Part shown: positions 1-7,481 of the stretch, piece after piece
Numbering within the stretch: the stretch's first letter is position 1
Layout: each line of letters begins with the position of its first letter
From: an uncultured Eubacteriales bacterium
Lineage (GTDB): Bacteria > Bacillota > Clostridia > Oscillospirales > Acutalibacteraceae
Direction: 5' to 3'
Assembly: GCA_948823415.1 (NCBI GenBank)
Contig: CAQKRU010000008.1
Coordinates: 1 to 37,542 of the forward strand
Length of the DNA: 37,542 bases
The notes under the pieces: model-generated
Seen by the model: the letters and a program-made list of their open reading frames with translations, nothing else
Database searches by the model: none
Told to the model about the DNA's origin: nothing
Program-made: the position numbers and the translations under genes

Positions 1-641
1 ATAATATTCCGTTTGGCTTCGATGTACTCCTGCATATCTTTATGCACGTCCAGATGGTTGGGCGAAAGATTAGTAACCACAGCGATGTCAGGACTTTTGC
101 GCATAGAAATCAGCTGAAAACTAGAGAGCTCCACAACGGCAACGTCGTCTTCGCGGATGTCTTCAATGGTGGGCAGCAGCGGCGTACCGATGTTTCCGCC
201 CAGATGAACAGTTTTGCCGTCCTGCTTTAGAATCTCTGAAATTATAGTGGTGGTGGTAGTTTTGCCGTCGCTGCCAGTAACGGCAATTATTTTGCAGGGG
301 CAAAGGTCAAAAAAAACTTCCATCTCTGAGGTAACAATACTGCCACGCTGACGTGCTTCAACGAGTTCCGGAGTAGAAAATTTTAGGCCCGGTGAGCGAA
401 ATATAATGTCAAAATCCAAGTTTTGCAAGTATTCCGGCCCAAGCATAAATTGAATATTATAGGGCTCAAGCTGTTTAATAACATCTGCAAGCTGGTCCTC
501 TCGCTTAGAATCGCAAGCCGTAACCAAAGCTCCCTTCTGGCTAAACATCTTAATAAGCGGCAAATTAGTCCGCCCCACGCCGCAAAAGGCCACACTCTTG
601 CCCGCAATATAATCAAAAAATCTGTCCACACTCTGTCGCAT
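1..641 (-). CDS. murD: UDP-N-acetylmuramoylalanine--D-glutamate ligase (MurD), 5' part only
   Basis: Adds D-glutamate to UDP-MurNAc-L-alanine in the cytoplasm, an early step of peptidoglycan synthesis. Reading the minus strand from the ATG at 641, the protein opens with a Rossmann-like segment containing AFCGVGRTNLPLI, then shows the Mur-ligase P-loop GSDGKTTTT (about residue 120), the GGNIGTPLL motif, and ELSSFQL followed by NLSPNHLDVH, which are typical MurD central-domain motifs. The frame runs off the left edge of the window, so the C-terminal ligase domain is not seen. A run of six G followed by A lies about 10 bases upstream of the ATG as the ribosome binding site. A promoter for this strand sits at 684-712. 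The gene is divergent from the DegV gene. Confidence 0.93.
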   Translation of the reverse strand, partial: MRQSVDRFFDYIAGKSVAFCGVGRTNLPLIKMFSQKGALVTACDSKREDQLADVIKQLEPYNIQFMLGPEYLQNLDFDIIFRSPGLKFSTPELVEARQRGSIVTSEMEVFFDLCPCKIIAVTGSDGKTTTTTIISEILKQDGKTVHLGGNIGTPLLPTIEDIREDDVAVVELSSFQLISMRKSPDIAVVTNLSPNHLDVHKDMQEYIEAKRNI

Positions 642-683
642 ACCCACGCGTCCCCCCGCAATAGCTATATTTAATCATACACC

Positions 684-712
684 ATTATACATTTTTGCGC
701 CAAAAAGATCAA
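684..712 (-). promoter_or_regulatory. sigma-A-like promoter for murD
   Basis: On the minus strand TTGATC (712-707) is followed after exactly 17 bases by TATAAT (689-684). Transcription would start near 677, about 36 bases upstream of the murD ATG. No experimental support is visible; the call rests on hexamer match and spacing. Confidence 0.6.
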
Positions 713-758
713 CGCGGCCGGCTCCAAAACCTCCGCACCTAGCTCGATGAAATATGGT

Positions 759-787
759 TTGTGCTTTTTGAAATAATTTGCTATAAT
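759..787 (+). promoter_or_regulatory. sigma-A-like promoter for the DegV gene
   Basis: TTGTGC (759-764), a 17-base spacer, then a perfect TATAAT (782-787). The predicted start near 794 leaves a leader of about 58 bases before the ATG at 852. An in-frame ATG at 786 overlaps this -10 box, which argues against it being the translation start. Confidence 0.6.
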
Positions 788-851
788 GGTTTTGGACAGT
801 TTTACTTGTAATCGCAAATTTTTAATAATTTATCGGAGTGACTTTTATATT

Positions 852-1709
852 ATGAGTGCGAAAAAAGTTATCTTGAGCGCGGACAGTTCTTGCGATATAG
901 GGCCCGAGCTAAAGGAGAAGTACGATATTCCGTACTTTCGGTTCCATATCTTGATGGACGGAGGTTCTTACCTCGACGGGCTGGACTTGTCTTCTAATGA
1001 TATTTTTTCTACGTATCGCGAGAAAAAATGCCTGCCAAAAACGTCGGCAATCAACGTGAATGAGTATTACGAAGAGCTCAAAAAGTGGACGGATCAAGGC
1101 TTTGAGGTGGTGCATATAAATTTGAGCTCGGCAATCTCTTGTGCCTACCAAAACTGTTGTGCGGCTGCGGCTGAGCTTCCGGGAGTCTACCCCATAGACT
1201 CGAGAAATTTGTCAACCGGCATGGGCCACCTTGTAATTGAGGCCGCTAAGATGGCAGAGCAAGGTATGTCAGCAGAGCAGATCCAGGCTGAGGTTCGCAA
1301 TTTGATTGGTAAAGTGCAGACAAACTTTATTTTAGATACGCTTGAATTTTTGTGCGCCGGCGGCAGATGCTCGATGTTGTCGGCCCTGGGAGCGAATATT
1401 TTAAAGCTGAAGCCCTGCATAGAGGTGGATAACACTAGTGGAACGATGTCTGTAGGAAAAAAGTATAGAGGAAGTTTAGAAAAAGTGGCAATTCAATACG
1501 CCAAGGAACGTTTTGCAGATGTAGATTCGATAAACCCAGAGCGGCTCTTCATAACGCACACACTGCAGTCCCGCGAGCTTTTAGAAAGTGTTTACCAATA
1601 TATAAGAGAAATGAACATCTTTAAGGAAATCTATATAACCGACGCCGGATGCACGATTTCTTCGCATTGCGGGCCCAATACATTAGGATTAGTTTACATG
1701 AAAAAGTAG
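852..1709 (+). CDS. DegV family fatty-acid-binding protein
   Basis: 285 aa. DegV proteins bind a fatty acid in a cleft between two domains; in several Firmicutes (FakB) they present exogenous fatty acids to the kinase FakA. The N-terminus has the family pattern SADSSCDIG, followed by the TSAIN stretch (lipid head-group region), LSSAISCAYQ in place of the more usual LSSGLSGTYQ, and DSRNLSTGMGHLVIEAA. The second domain carries CAGGRCS and later ITHT and the ISSHCGPNTLG end typical of the family. I chose ATG 852, preceded by GGAG at 835-838, because the frame upstream overlaps the promoter and has no family similarity. No FakA kinase is nearby, so which fatty-acid pathway it serves is open. Confidence 0.9.
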   Translation: MSAKKVILSADSSCDIGPELKEKYDIPYFRFHILMDGGSYLDGLDLSSNDIFSTYREKKCLPKTSAINVNEYYEELKKWTDQGFEVVHINLSSAISCAYQNCCAAAAELPGVYPIDSRNLSTGMGHLVIEAAKMAEQGMSAEQIQAEVRNLIGKVQTNFILDTLEFLCAGGRCSMLSALGANILKLKPCIEVDNTSGTMSVGKKYRGSLEKVAIQYAKERFADVDSINPERLFITHTLQSRELLESVYQYIREMNIFKEIYITDAGCTISSHCGPNTLGLVYMKK

Positions 1710-1819
1710 CGGTATTACTGCGAGTTTGCGTAAGGATAATTCAACAAGTTATGCAGCCAAATATGTCGAAACACACTAAAAGATATTTTATTTTGAGATA
1801 TATTGTGCTAATTTGTCAA

Positions 1820-1849
1820 TTGTTTTTTATGCAATATTTGTGGTATATT
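1820..1849 (+). promoter_or_regulatory. candidate promoter for the AAA ATPase gene
   Basis: TTGTTT (1820-1825) and TATATT (1844-1849) are separated by 18 bases in a very A/T-rich spacer. An alternative -10 TATTAT starts at 1846. Composition alone could produce such matches, so this is a weak call. Confidence 0.35.
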
Positions 1850-1883
1850 ATATCAAAATTTATTTTTATTTAGGAGGATAAAA

Positions 1884-4148
1884 ATGGATAAAAACAAAAA
1901 GGTAATGAAAAAGGTATTAGCAACGGCACTGTCAATTAGCGTATTTGGAACGGCTGTTGCAGAAAAAGGAACCATTGGTTCAGCTATTTGGCCATTTACC
2001 AAGAGTCATACTCAAGAGGAAATTGCCTCAATTTATGAAGAAGGTTTAAGACAAATAGATGAAGGTTTTGAACTAGTAAAAGGTTTAGATGACCCTGACG
2101 AGGCACAAAGTTTTATTAAAAAGTTTCAAAGTATTAGAAGAGACCTTAATAGAGATGATAAAAGATCATATGATAGCGGAGCAAGCTCGAAGAAGGAAAT
2201 AGAAGAGTTGAAAAGAGCTGTTGAGGAAAGTCTTGAATTGCAACAAATTAAAGTTAAAGATAAAAAGAAAAGTTTAGGAAAAAAAGTTAGTCTTATAATT
2301 AGGGATGCAAATGAGAGGATTGAAAATTCGGATAATCTTGAAAATCTGAATAGAAAAGCAGAGAAAATTAAAAATAGTATTGAGCAAATGGAGGATTTGG
2401 TTAAGGCAGATGAAATAGAGGCTGCAATTGAAAACCTTCAAGCTGAGATAGAAACTACTTTAGGAAAAGAAGAAAAAGTAAGGCAATTAAATAGTGAACT
2501 TGACTCTATAATAAAGGATGCAAGCAAAAAGATTGAAAACCCCGAGAATATGGACCACATAAATTCTATGGCGGCAGAACTTAGAGAAGAAATCCAGCAG
2601 ATTGATAACTTAAATAGAGTTTCTGGAATCGAAGTTTTGTTTGGGGATCTTCAAGCTGAGATAGAAACTACTTTAGAAAAAGAAGAAAAAGTAAGGCAAT
2701 TAAATAGTGAACTTGACTCTATAATGAAGGATGCAAGTAAAAAGATTGAAAACCTCGAGAATATTGACCGCATAAATTCCATGGCGGCAGAACTTAGAGA
2801 AAAAATTCAACAAATTGACAATTTAAATAGAGTATCGGAAGTAGAAGGTTTATTTGGAGAACTTCAAGCTGAGATAGAAACTACTTTAGAAAAAGAAGAA
2901 AAAGTAAGGCAATTAAATAGTGAACTTGACTCTATAATAAAGGATGCAAGCAAAAAGATTGAGAACCCCGAGAATATGGACCGCATAAATTCTATGGCGG
3001 CAGAACTTAGAGAAAGAATTCAACAAATTGACAATTTGAATAGAGTATCGGAAGTAGAAGTTTTATTTGGAGAACTTCAAACGGAGATAACAAATGTTTT
3101 GGCAGAAGAAGAGACAATAAGGCAAGAGAACTTAAGGAGAAGTTTAGAAGAAGCTAAAGCAGGTTTATCGCAAGATATAGAGAATTTGCAGGATTTGTTA
3201 TCAAAATTAAACAAGGAAAACGAAAATTATGCCGAATTTTCAGATATGATTATAAGTTATAACCCTGAACGTATTGATTCAATAGATAATTTAGAAGGTG
3301 CAAAAGCTGTAAAAAATAAATTTGAATCAGCTATTTCCAAGGTTAAAGTTTTATTAGAGCAGCAAATACAAAAAGAAGATCAAGAACGTAACGCTAAAGA
3401 GTCTTTTGATGATGATGCTAATATAAAAAAGGTGAAAAAAAAAGAAGCTAAAGTTAGTGAAATATCTGGCGGCAATGAATTGGCAGAAGCAAAAATCAAT
3501 AAGGCGATTAGTTCTTCAAAACAAAGTATATTGATTTCTGGACCTCCAGGAACTGGTAAAACTAAGTTTGTAGAAGCAATTGCAGCACAGTATGGAATAA
3601 AGTTATTTTACATTAAGCCTAACATGGTTATGGGAAGAAGTGGTTTAGATAAATTATTGAATACAGTTGAGGAAGCGAAAAGAGAGGCTCAGATTAGAGG
3701 AGAAAAAGTTATTATATTTTTCGATGAATTAGATTATGCAGGCCATGACCGAGGAACAAGTGGAAGTAATAATGAACTGCTACTTTATATTATGAGCTTG
3801 CTGGACGATTTACCTACAAATGTTATAGTTATAGCAGCAACAAATAGAAGAATGGATATAGATCCGGCTTTACTGAGAAGGTTTGGCGAGAAAATTAAAT
3901 TTGACTACCCTAATATTGACTCTATAATTAAAATTTTAAATATTTATTTAAAAAGGTTAAAGAATAATGTTAATAAAGAAGATATTGCTAAGAAAATGAC
4001 AGGATTTTCTGGTGCAGAGATTAAAAAAACTGTTAAAGAGGCATATGATATTTCAAGAGAAAAGCAATCAGAAATGGTTACTGATGAGCATATGAAAGAA
4101 TCTATAGCTCTAACTGTAGAAGAAAAAAGGTCAGACTGTAGCTACTAA
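1884..4148 (+). CDS. secreted-looking coiled-coil protein with C-terminal AAA ATPase domain
   Basis: 754 aa; not a named family I recognise as a whole. ATG 1884 has AGGAGG at 1872-1877, six bases upstream. The N-terminus looks like a Sec signal peptide: lysine-rich start, hydrophobic stretch VLATALSISVFGT, and a likely AVA|E cleavage near residue 27. Residues about 35-520 are charged, helical and coiled-coil-like, including three nearly identical 71-residue repeats. The last 220 residues are a classical AAA domain: Walker A GPPGTGKT (553-560, K559), Walker B IIFFDELD (D614, E615), sensor 1 ATNRR (N654), an arginine-finger-like LLRRF (R665/R666), and a lid segment TGFSGAEI as in the FtsH/PAN/spastin group. 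A signal peptide on an ATP-dependent remodelling enzyme is odd, since ATP is scarce outside cells. It may instead be a membrane anchor, or the protein may act in a host cell. The gene is A/T-rich compared with secA next to it. Confidence 0.75.
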   Translation: MDKNKKVMKKVLATALSISVFGTAVAEKGTIGSAIWPFTKSHTQEEIASIYEEGLRQIDEGFELVKGLDDPDEAQSFIKKFQSIRRDLNRDDKRSYDSGASSKKEIEELKRAVEESLELQQIKVKDKKKSLGKKVSLIIRDANERIENSDNLENLNRKAEKIKNSIEQMEDLVKADEIEAAIENLQAEIETTLGKEEKVRQLNSELDSIIKDASKKIENPENMDHINSMAAELREEIQQIDNLNRVSGIEVLFGDLQAEIETTLEKEEKVRQLNSELDSIMKDASKKIENLENIDRINSMAAELREKIQQIDNLNRVSEVEGLFGELQAEIETTLEKEEKVRQLNSELDSIIKDASKKIENPENMDRINSMAAELRERIQQIDNLNRVSEVEVLFGELQTEITNVLAEEETIRQENLRRSLEEAKAGLSQDIENLQDLLSKLNKENENYAEFSDMIISYNPERIDSIDNLEGAKAVKNKFESAISKVKVLLEQQIQKEDQERNAKESFDDDANIKKVKKKEAKVSEISGGNELAEAKINKAISSSKQSILISGPPGTGKTKFVEAIAAQYGIKLFYIKPNMVMGRSGLDKLLNTVEEAKREAQIRGEKVIIFFDELDYAGHDRGTSGSNNELLLYIMSLLDDLPTNVIVIAATNRRMDIDPALLRRFGEKIKFDYPNIDSIIKILNIYLKRLKNNVNKEDIAKKMTGFSGAEIKKTVKEAYDISREKQSEMVTDEHMKESIALTVEEKRSDCSY
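2436..3074 (+). repeat. three tandem 213-bp in-frame repeats inside the AAA gene
   Basis: Units begin at 2436, 2649 and 2862, each starting CTTCAAGCTGAGATAGAAAC; a degenerate fourth start is at 3075. Each unit encodes 71 residues of coiled-coil sequence containing KEEKVRQLNSELDSI and INSMAAELRE. The copies differ at only scattered bases, which points to recent duplication or gene conversion. Confidence 0.92.
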
Positions 4149-4164
4149 AAAATAAATTAAATAT

Positions 4165-4195
4165 AGCGCCGAGTTTTTTAACTCGACGCTTTTTC
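4165..4195. terminator. bidirectional intrinsic terminator between AAA gene and secA
   Basis: AGCG and CGAGTT (4165-4175) pair with AACTCG and CGCT (4180-4190) across a TTTT loop, with one C/A mismatch. A T-rich tract follows on the plus strand and an A-rich tract precedes it, so it can end both convergent transcripts. Confidence 0.8.
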
Positions 4196-4206
4196 TTTGT
4201 TGTTTT

Positions 4207-6951
4207 TTATTCGGTTGCTCCACAACATTTTTTGTATTTTTTACCTGACCCGCACGGGCAAGAATCATTCCTACCGACTTTATCTGTGTTTCTAACGGTC
4301 TTAATTTCTGGCGCGTAGCCGTCACCCGAAGAAGTCGAAGGTGCGTTGTTGTCGTGACGTTCAGGAGGCTTGTTGCTATTTGGTAGAGTAAACGTTAACA
4401 GGATCTTAACGGTGTCGTCGCGGATAGCATCGATCATTTCGTCGAACATATCGAATCCTTCAAGACGATACTCAACAACCGGATCACGCTGAGCGTAGGC
4501 CCTGAGGCGGATTCCACGCTTTAGCTCTTCCATCGCGTCGATGTGATTCATCCAGTAGTTGTCAACATTTTTCAAAAGCACAACACGCTCGATCTCACGG
4601 GCCATATCCTCACCAAAGGCTTTTTCGCGCTCTTCGTAGATCGAAAGAGCTTTTTCCGTCAGCGTTTTAACAATATCCTCCGCCTTGAGCTGCTTCAACT
4701 CGGCGTCAGAATAATCCAGCTCGTCATCATTAATCAGCCAGCCCAAGTAGAAGTCGCGCAAGCCCACAAAGTTCCAGGCCTCATCGTGCTTAGAAGTCGG
4801 CAAGTAGCGAGAAACGGTCTTTTCGATAGATTGTCCGATCATCTTCACGATTTGAGCGCGGATGTCGTCGCCATCGAGAACCTTATTCCGCTGATCATAG
4901 ATGATCTGGCGCTGCCTATCCATAACGTCGTCATATTGAAGCACGCTCTTACGGGTTCCAAAGTCGCGTCCCTCAACCTTGCGCTGAGCGCTCTCAATCG
5001 CGTTGGTGACCATCCGGCTGTGAATCGGCTCATCCTCGCCAACGTTGAGCTTATCCATCCAGGCCTTCAAACGATCGCCGCCAAAGAGACGCATCAAGTC
5101 GTCCTCAAGAGAGAGATAAAATCGAGTCTCACCCGGGTCTCCCTGACGTCCAGCACGACCACGCAGCTGATTGTCAATGCGTCGAGTCTCGTGCCGCTCG
5201 GTACCAATGATAACCAAGCCGCCCAAATTCAAAACTTCTTCCTTGGGTTCCTTGATTTCCGCCTTATATTTGGCCAAAAGCTTATTGAAGGTCTCGCGAG
5301 CCTCCAGAATGCGCTCGTCGTCGGTGTCAGCAAACCCGCTGGCCTCACTAATGACTTCCTCGCTTATCTGCATCCGACGCATCTCAGCCTTTGCCAAGTA
5401 CTCTGCGTTTCCGCCGAGGCTAATGTCAGTTCCGCGGCCAGCCATGTTTGTAGCAATGGTCACGGCGCCCTTCTTACCGGCCTGCGCAACGATCTCAGCT
5501 TCTTTTTCGTGATACTTAGCGTTCAAAACGGTATGTTTGATGCCATTTTTTTTCAAAAGATCGCTCAAACGCTCGGACTTATCGATAGAAACGGTACCGA
5601 CCAGAACAGGTTGGCCCTTTTCGTGGTACTTCAAAATATCCTCAATAACGGCGTTAAACTTGCCATTTTCCGTCTTGTAGACAACATCGGGCAAGTCTTT
5701 TCGAATAACCGGCTTGTTAGTAGGGATCTCAACAACGTCGAGCTTGTAAATCTCGCGAAATTCCTCTTCCTCGGTCATACCAGTACCGGTCATACCCGAG
5801 AGCTTGTCATAAAGCCGGAAATAATTCTGAAAAGTAACCGAAGCCAAAGTCTTCGACTCGCGCTCAACCTTAACGTTCTCCTTGGCCTCAATAGCCTGAT
5901 GCAAACCCTCGTTGTAGCGGCGGCCGTTCATGATGCGCCCAGTAAATTCGTCAACAATGAGAACCTCGCCGTTTTTAACAACGTAGTCAATGTCCTTAAT
6001 CATGACGCCATGCGCACGAATCGCCTGGTTGATGTGATGCTGCAAGTTGATATTGTCGGCATCGGTCAAATTGTCAATATGGAAGTACTCTTCCGCCTTT
6101 CTCACGCCGTTCTGGGTGAGAGTGGCGGTCTTTGCTTTTTCGTCCACAATGTAGTCGGCCTCTTCATAGAGCTCGTCGGTGTCCTCCTTCGAGTCGGTCT
6201 CGGCCACTTTAACCATCTGGAGGGTTTTGGCGAATTTATCCACAACATTATATAGCTCCGTGGATTTATCGCCAGGACCCGAGATAATAAGCGGAGTCCG
6301 AGCTTCGTCGATCAAAATAGAGTCAACCTCGTCAACGATGGCGAAGTTGTGGCCACGCTGAACGCGATTCTCCTTGTAAGTGGCCATATTGTCGCGCAGA
6401 TAGTCAAAGCCGAGCTCGTTGTTCGTGCAGTAGGTAATATCCGCAGCATAGGCCTTCTGACGATCTTCGTTCTCCATGTCCTGACTCAAAAGCCCGACAG
6501 TAAGCCCCAAAAATCTAAACACCTTGCCCATAAGCTCAGAGTCACGCCGAGCAAGGTAATCGTTAACAGTAACAATGTGAACCCCCTTGCCCTCGAGCGC
6601 ATTCAGGTAAGCGGGCAAAGTCTCTACCAAAGTCTTACCTTCACCAGTCCGCATCTCGCTGATTCTGCCCTGATGAAGGATGATTCCGCCGATAATCTGC
6701 ACCGGAAAGTGCGTCATGCCCAAAACACGAGTAGAGGCCTCGCGGCAAACCGCGAAAGCTTCCGGCAAAATGTCGTCTAAAGTAGAGCCATTCTTAAGTT
6801 TCTCACGAAGAACCTGAGTTTGCCCCTTAAGTTCCTCATCGCTCATTTTTCGGTAAGTGTCTTCAAGAGCGATAACCGCATTGCAAAGGGGCTTAATGCG
6901 TTTAACTTCTCTTTTACTATAATTACCAAAAAGTGCCTTTAAAAAATTCAT
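4207..6951 (-). CDS. secA: preprotein translocase ATPase SecA
   Basis: 914 aa, ordinary length for SecA. It is the cytosolic motor that pushes unfolded preproteins through SecYEG. Visible landmarks: Walker A MRTGEGKT (K106), VTVNDYLARRD, the DEVDSILIDEARTPL Walker B/DEAD-like segment, ATNMAGRGTDISLGG, and LRGRAGRQGDPGETRFYLSLEDD in the second motor domain. The C-terminus ends in the zinc-binding SEC-C motif (SCPCGSGKKYKKCCG), after a low-complexity linker. The chosen ATG (6951) is preceded on the minus strand by AAGGTGAT; a start 57 bases upstream has no such site. Its promoter lies at 6997-7025. The gene is single, convergent with the AAA gene and divergent from the peptide-export island, whose own leader peptides do not need SecA. 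Confidence 0.98.
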   Translation of the reverse strand: MNFLKALFGNYSKREVKRIKPLCNAVIALEDTYRKMSDEELKGQTQVLREKLKNGSTLDDILPEAFAVCREASTRVLGMTHFPVQIIGGIILHQGRISEMRTGEGKTLVETLPAYLNALEGKGVHIVTVNDYLARRDSELMGKVFRFLGLTVGLLSQDMENEDRQKAYAADITYCTNNELGFDYLRDNMATYKENRVQRGHNFAIVDEVDSILIDEARTPLIISGPGDKSTELYNVVDKFAKTLQMVKVAETDSKEDTDELYEEADYIVDEKAKTATLTQNGVRKAEEYFHIDNLTDADNINLQHHINQAIRAHGVMIKDIDYVVKNGEVLIVDEFTGRIMNGRRYNEGLHQAIEAKENVKVERESKTLASVTFQNYFRLYDKLSGMTGTGMTEEEEFREIYKLDVVEIPTNKPVIRKDLPDVVYKTENGKFNAVIEDILKYHEKGQPVLVGTVSIDKSERLSDLLKKNGIKHTVLNAKYHEKEAEIVAQAGKKGAVTIATNMAGRGTDISLGGNAEYLAKAEMRRMQISEEVISEASGFADTDDERILEARETFNKLLAKYKAEIKEPKEEVLNLGGLVIIGTERHETRRIDNQLRGRAGRQGDPGETRFYLSLEDDLMRLFGGDRLKAWMDKLNVGEDEPIHSRMVTNAIESAQRKVEGRDFGTRKSVLQYDDVMDRQRQIIYDQRNKVLDGDDIRAQIVKMIGQSIEKTVSRYLPTSKHDEAWNFVGLRDFYLGWLINDDELDYSDAELKQLKAEDIVKTLTEKALSIYEEREKAFGEDMAREIERVVLLKNVDNYWMNHIDAMEELKRGIRLRAYAQRDPVVEYRLEGFDMFDEMIDAIRDDTVKILLTFTLPNSNKPPERHDNNAPSTSSGDGYAPEIKTVRNTDKVGRNDSCPCGSGKKYKKCCGATE

Positions 6952-6996
6952 TATATCACCTTCTAAAATTAATTTTGATTTTAAGACGTTGGGATA

Positions 6997-7025
6997 ATTA
7001 TAACACAAAAGATAAAAAAAGTCAC
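6997..7025 (-). promoter_or_regulatory. candidate promoter for secA
   Basis: On the minus strand GTGACT (7025-7020), a 17-base spacer and a perfect TATAAT (7002-6997) lie about 45 bases before the secA start. The -35 matches the consensus at four of six positions. Confidence 0.5.
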
Positions 7026-7297
7026 TATTTTTTTTATAACTTTTTTACAAGAAGAATCTTTTGGCGATTAGAACAGAAATTTTTATTAGAATAGTTTAAT
7101 TTTTACCATAATTTTTAAAATATTTGCACATTATGTGTTTTTTATTCACACGATTTTAGATATTGCTAGCGTGGAGGTATATTTTTTATTTAATTTTACA
7201 AATTTTATAAATTTTAATTCTTAAAACGAATTAAAATAAGGCAAAATTTAAGTTATTAGTTAATTTACACATATTTAATTTAAAAATAGAATAGGTA
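7026..7297. other. A/T-rich intergenic region without genes
   Basis: This stretch between the secA promoter and the island promoter holds no ORF with a credible ribosome binding site. A GGAGGT near 7171-7176 is not followed by a start codon. The only structured element is the dyad at 7211-7237. Confidence 0.6.
7211..7237. promoter_or_regulatory. perfect A/T-rich dyad, possible operator
   Basis: ATTTTAATTC (7211-7220) and GAATTAAAAT (7228-7237) are exact reverse complements separated by TTAAAAC. The dyad lies about 60 bases upstream of the -35 box of the island promoter, where an activator could bind. No regulator gene is found in the island. In a sequence this A/T-rich the dyad could also be chance. 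Confidence 0.3.
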
Positions 7298-7326
7298 TTG
7301 ACAAATTTGTTAAATTGGGTTATAAT
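7298..7326 (+). promoter_or_regulatory. consensus sigma-A promoter of the peptide-export island
   Basis: TTGACA (7298-7303), exactly 17 bases, then TATAAT (7321-7326): a full match to the housekeeping consensus. Transcription would begin near 7333 and give a leader of about 150 bases before the lipoprotein gene at 7482. This is the best promoter in the window and suggests high basal expression, or a need for repression or attenuation. Confidence 0.8.
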
Positions 7327-7413
7327 GCGAACGTATAACAATAACATATTTTAAAACACATATATACTCAAATATGTTAAAAATCACACAAAAGTTTTTG
7401 CGCTTACCTATAG

Positions 7414-7443
7414 AAAGGGTATCAGCTGCCGGTGATATCTTTT
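7414..7443 (+). promoter_or_regulatory. leader hairpin followed by T tract, possible attenuator
   Basis: In the 5' leader, AAAGGGTATCA (7414-7424) can pair with TGATATCTTT (7433-7442) and neighbouring T around an 8-base loop, with two G-U pairs. T-rich sequence follows (TTTTTAAAAAATATTTTTT to 7458). It resembles a weak intrinsic terminator between the promoter and the first gene. No riboswitch family was recognised. Confidence 0.4.
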
Positions 7444-7481
7444 TAAAAAATATTTTTTCCGGTAGAGAAATGGAGTCAGAA

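Noticed and set aside
42..230. Small plus-strand open frame at the left edge
   Set aside because: It overlaps murD on the opposite strand and has no ribosome binding site.
383..661. 92-codon minus-strand open frame near murD
   Set aside because: It is in a different frame from the MurD motifs, which read correctly from ATG 641.
2436..3074. Tandem repeats considered as a CRISPR array
   Set aside because: Units are 213 bases, contiguous, in frame and coding; no short repeats with unique spacers and no cas genes.
4543..6255. 570-codon open frame on the plus strand inside secA
   Set aside because: It is fully antisense to a complete, motif-bearing secA and shows no domain or ribosome binding site; codon bias of secA keeps this frame open.
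7374..7481. N-terminal extension of the lipoprotein gene
   Set aside because: The ATG at 7374 has no ribosome binding site, and the extension would bury the lipoprotein signal that starts at 7482; the region includes the leader hairpin.
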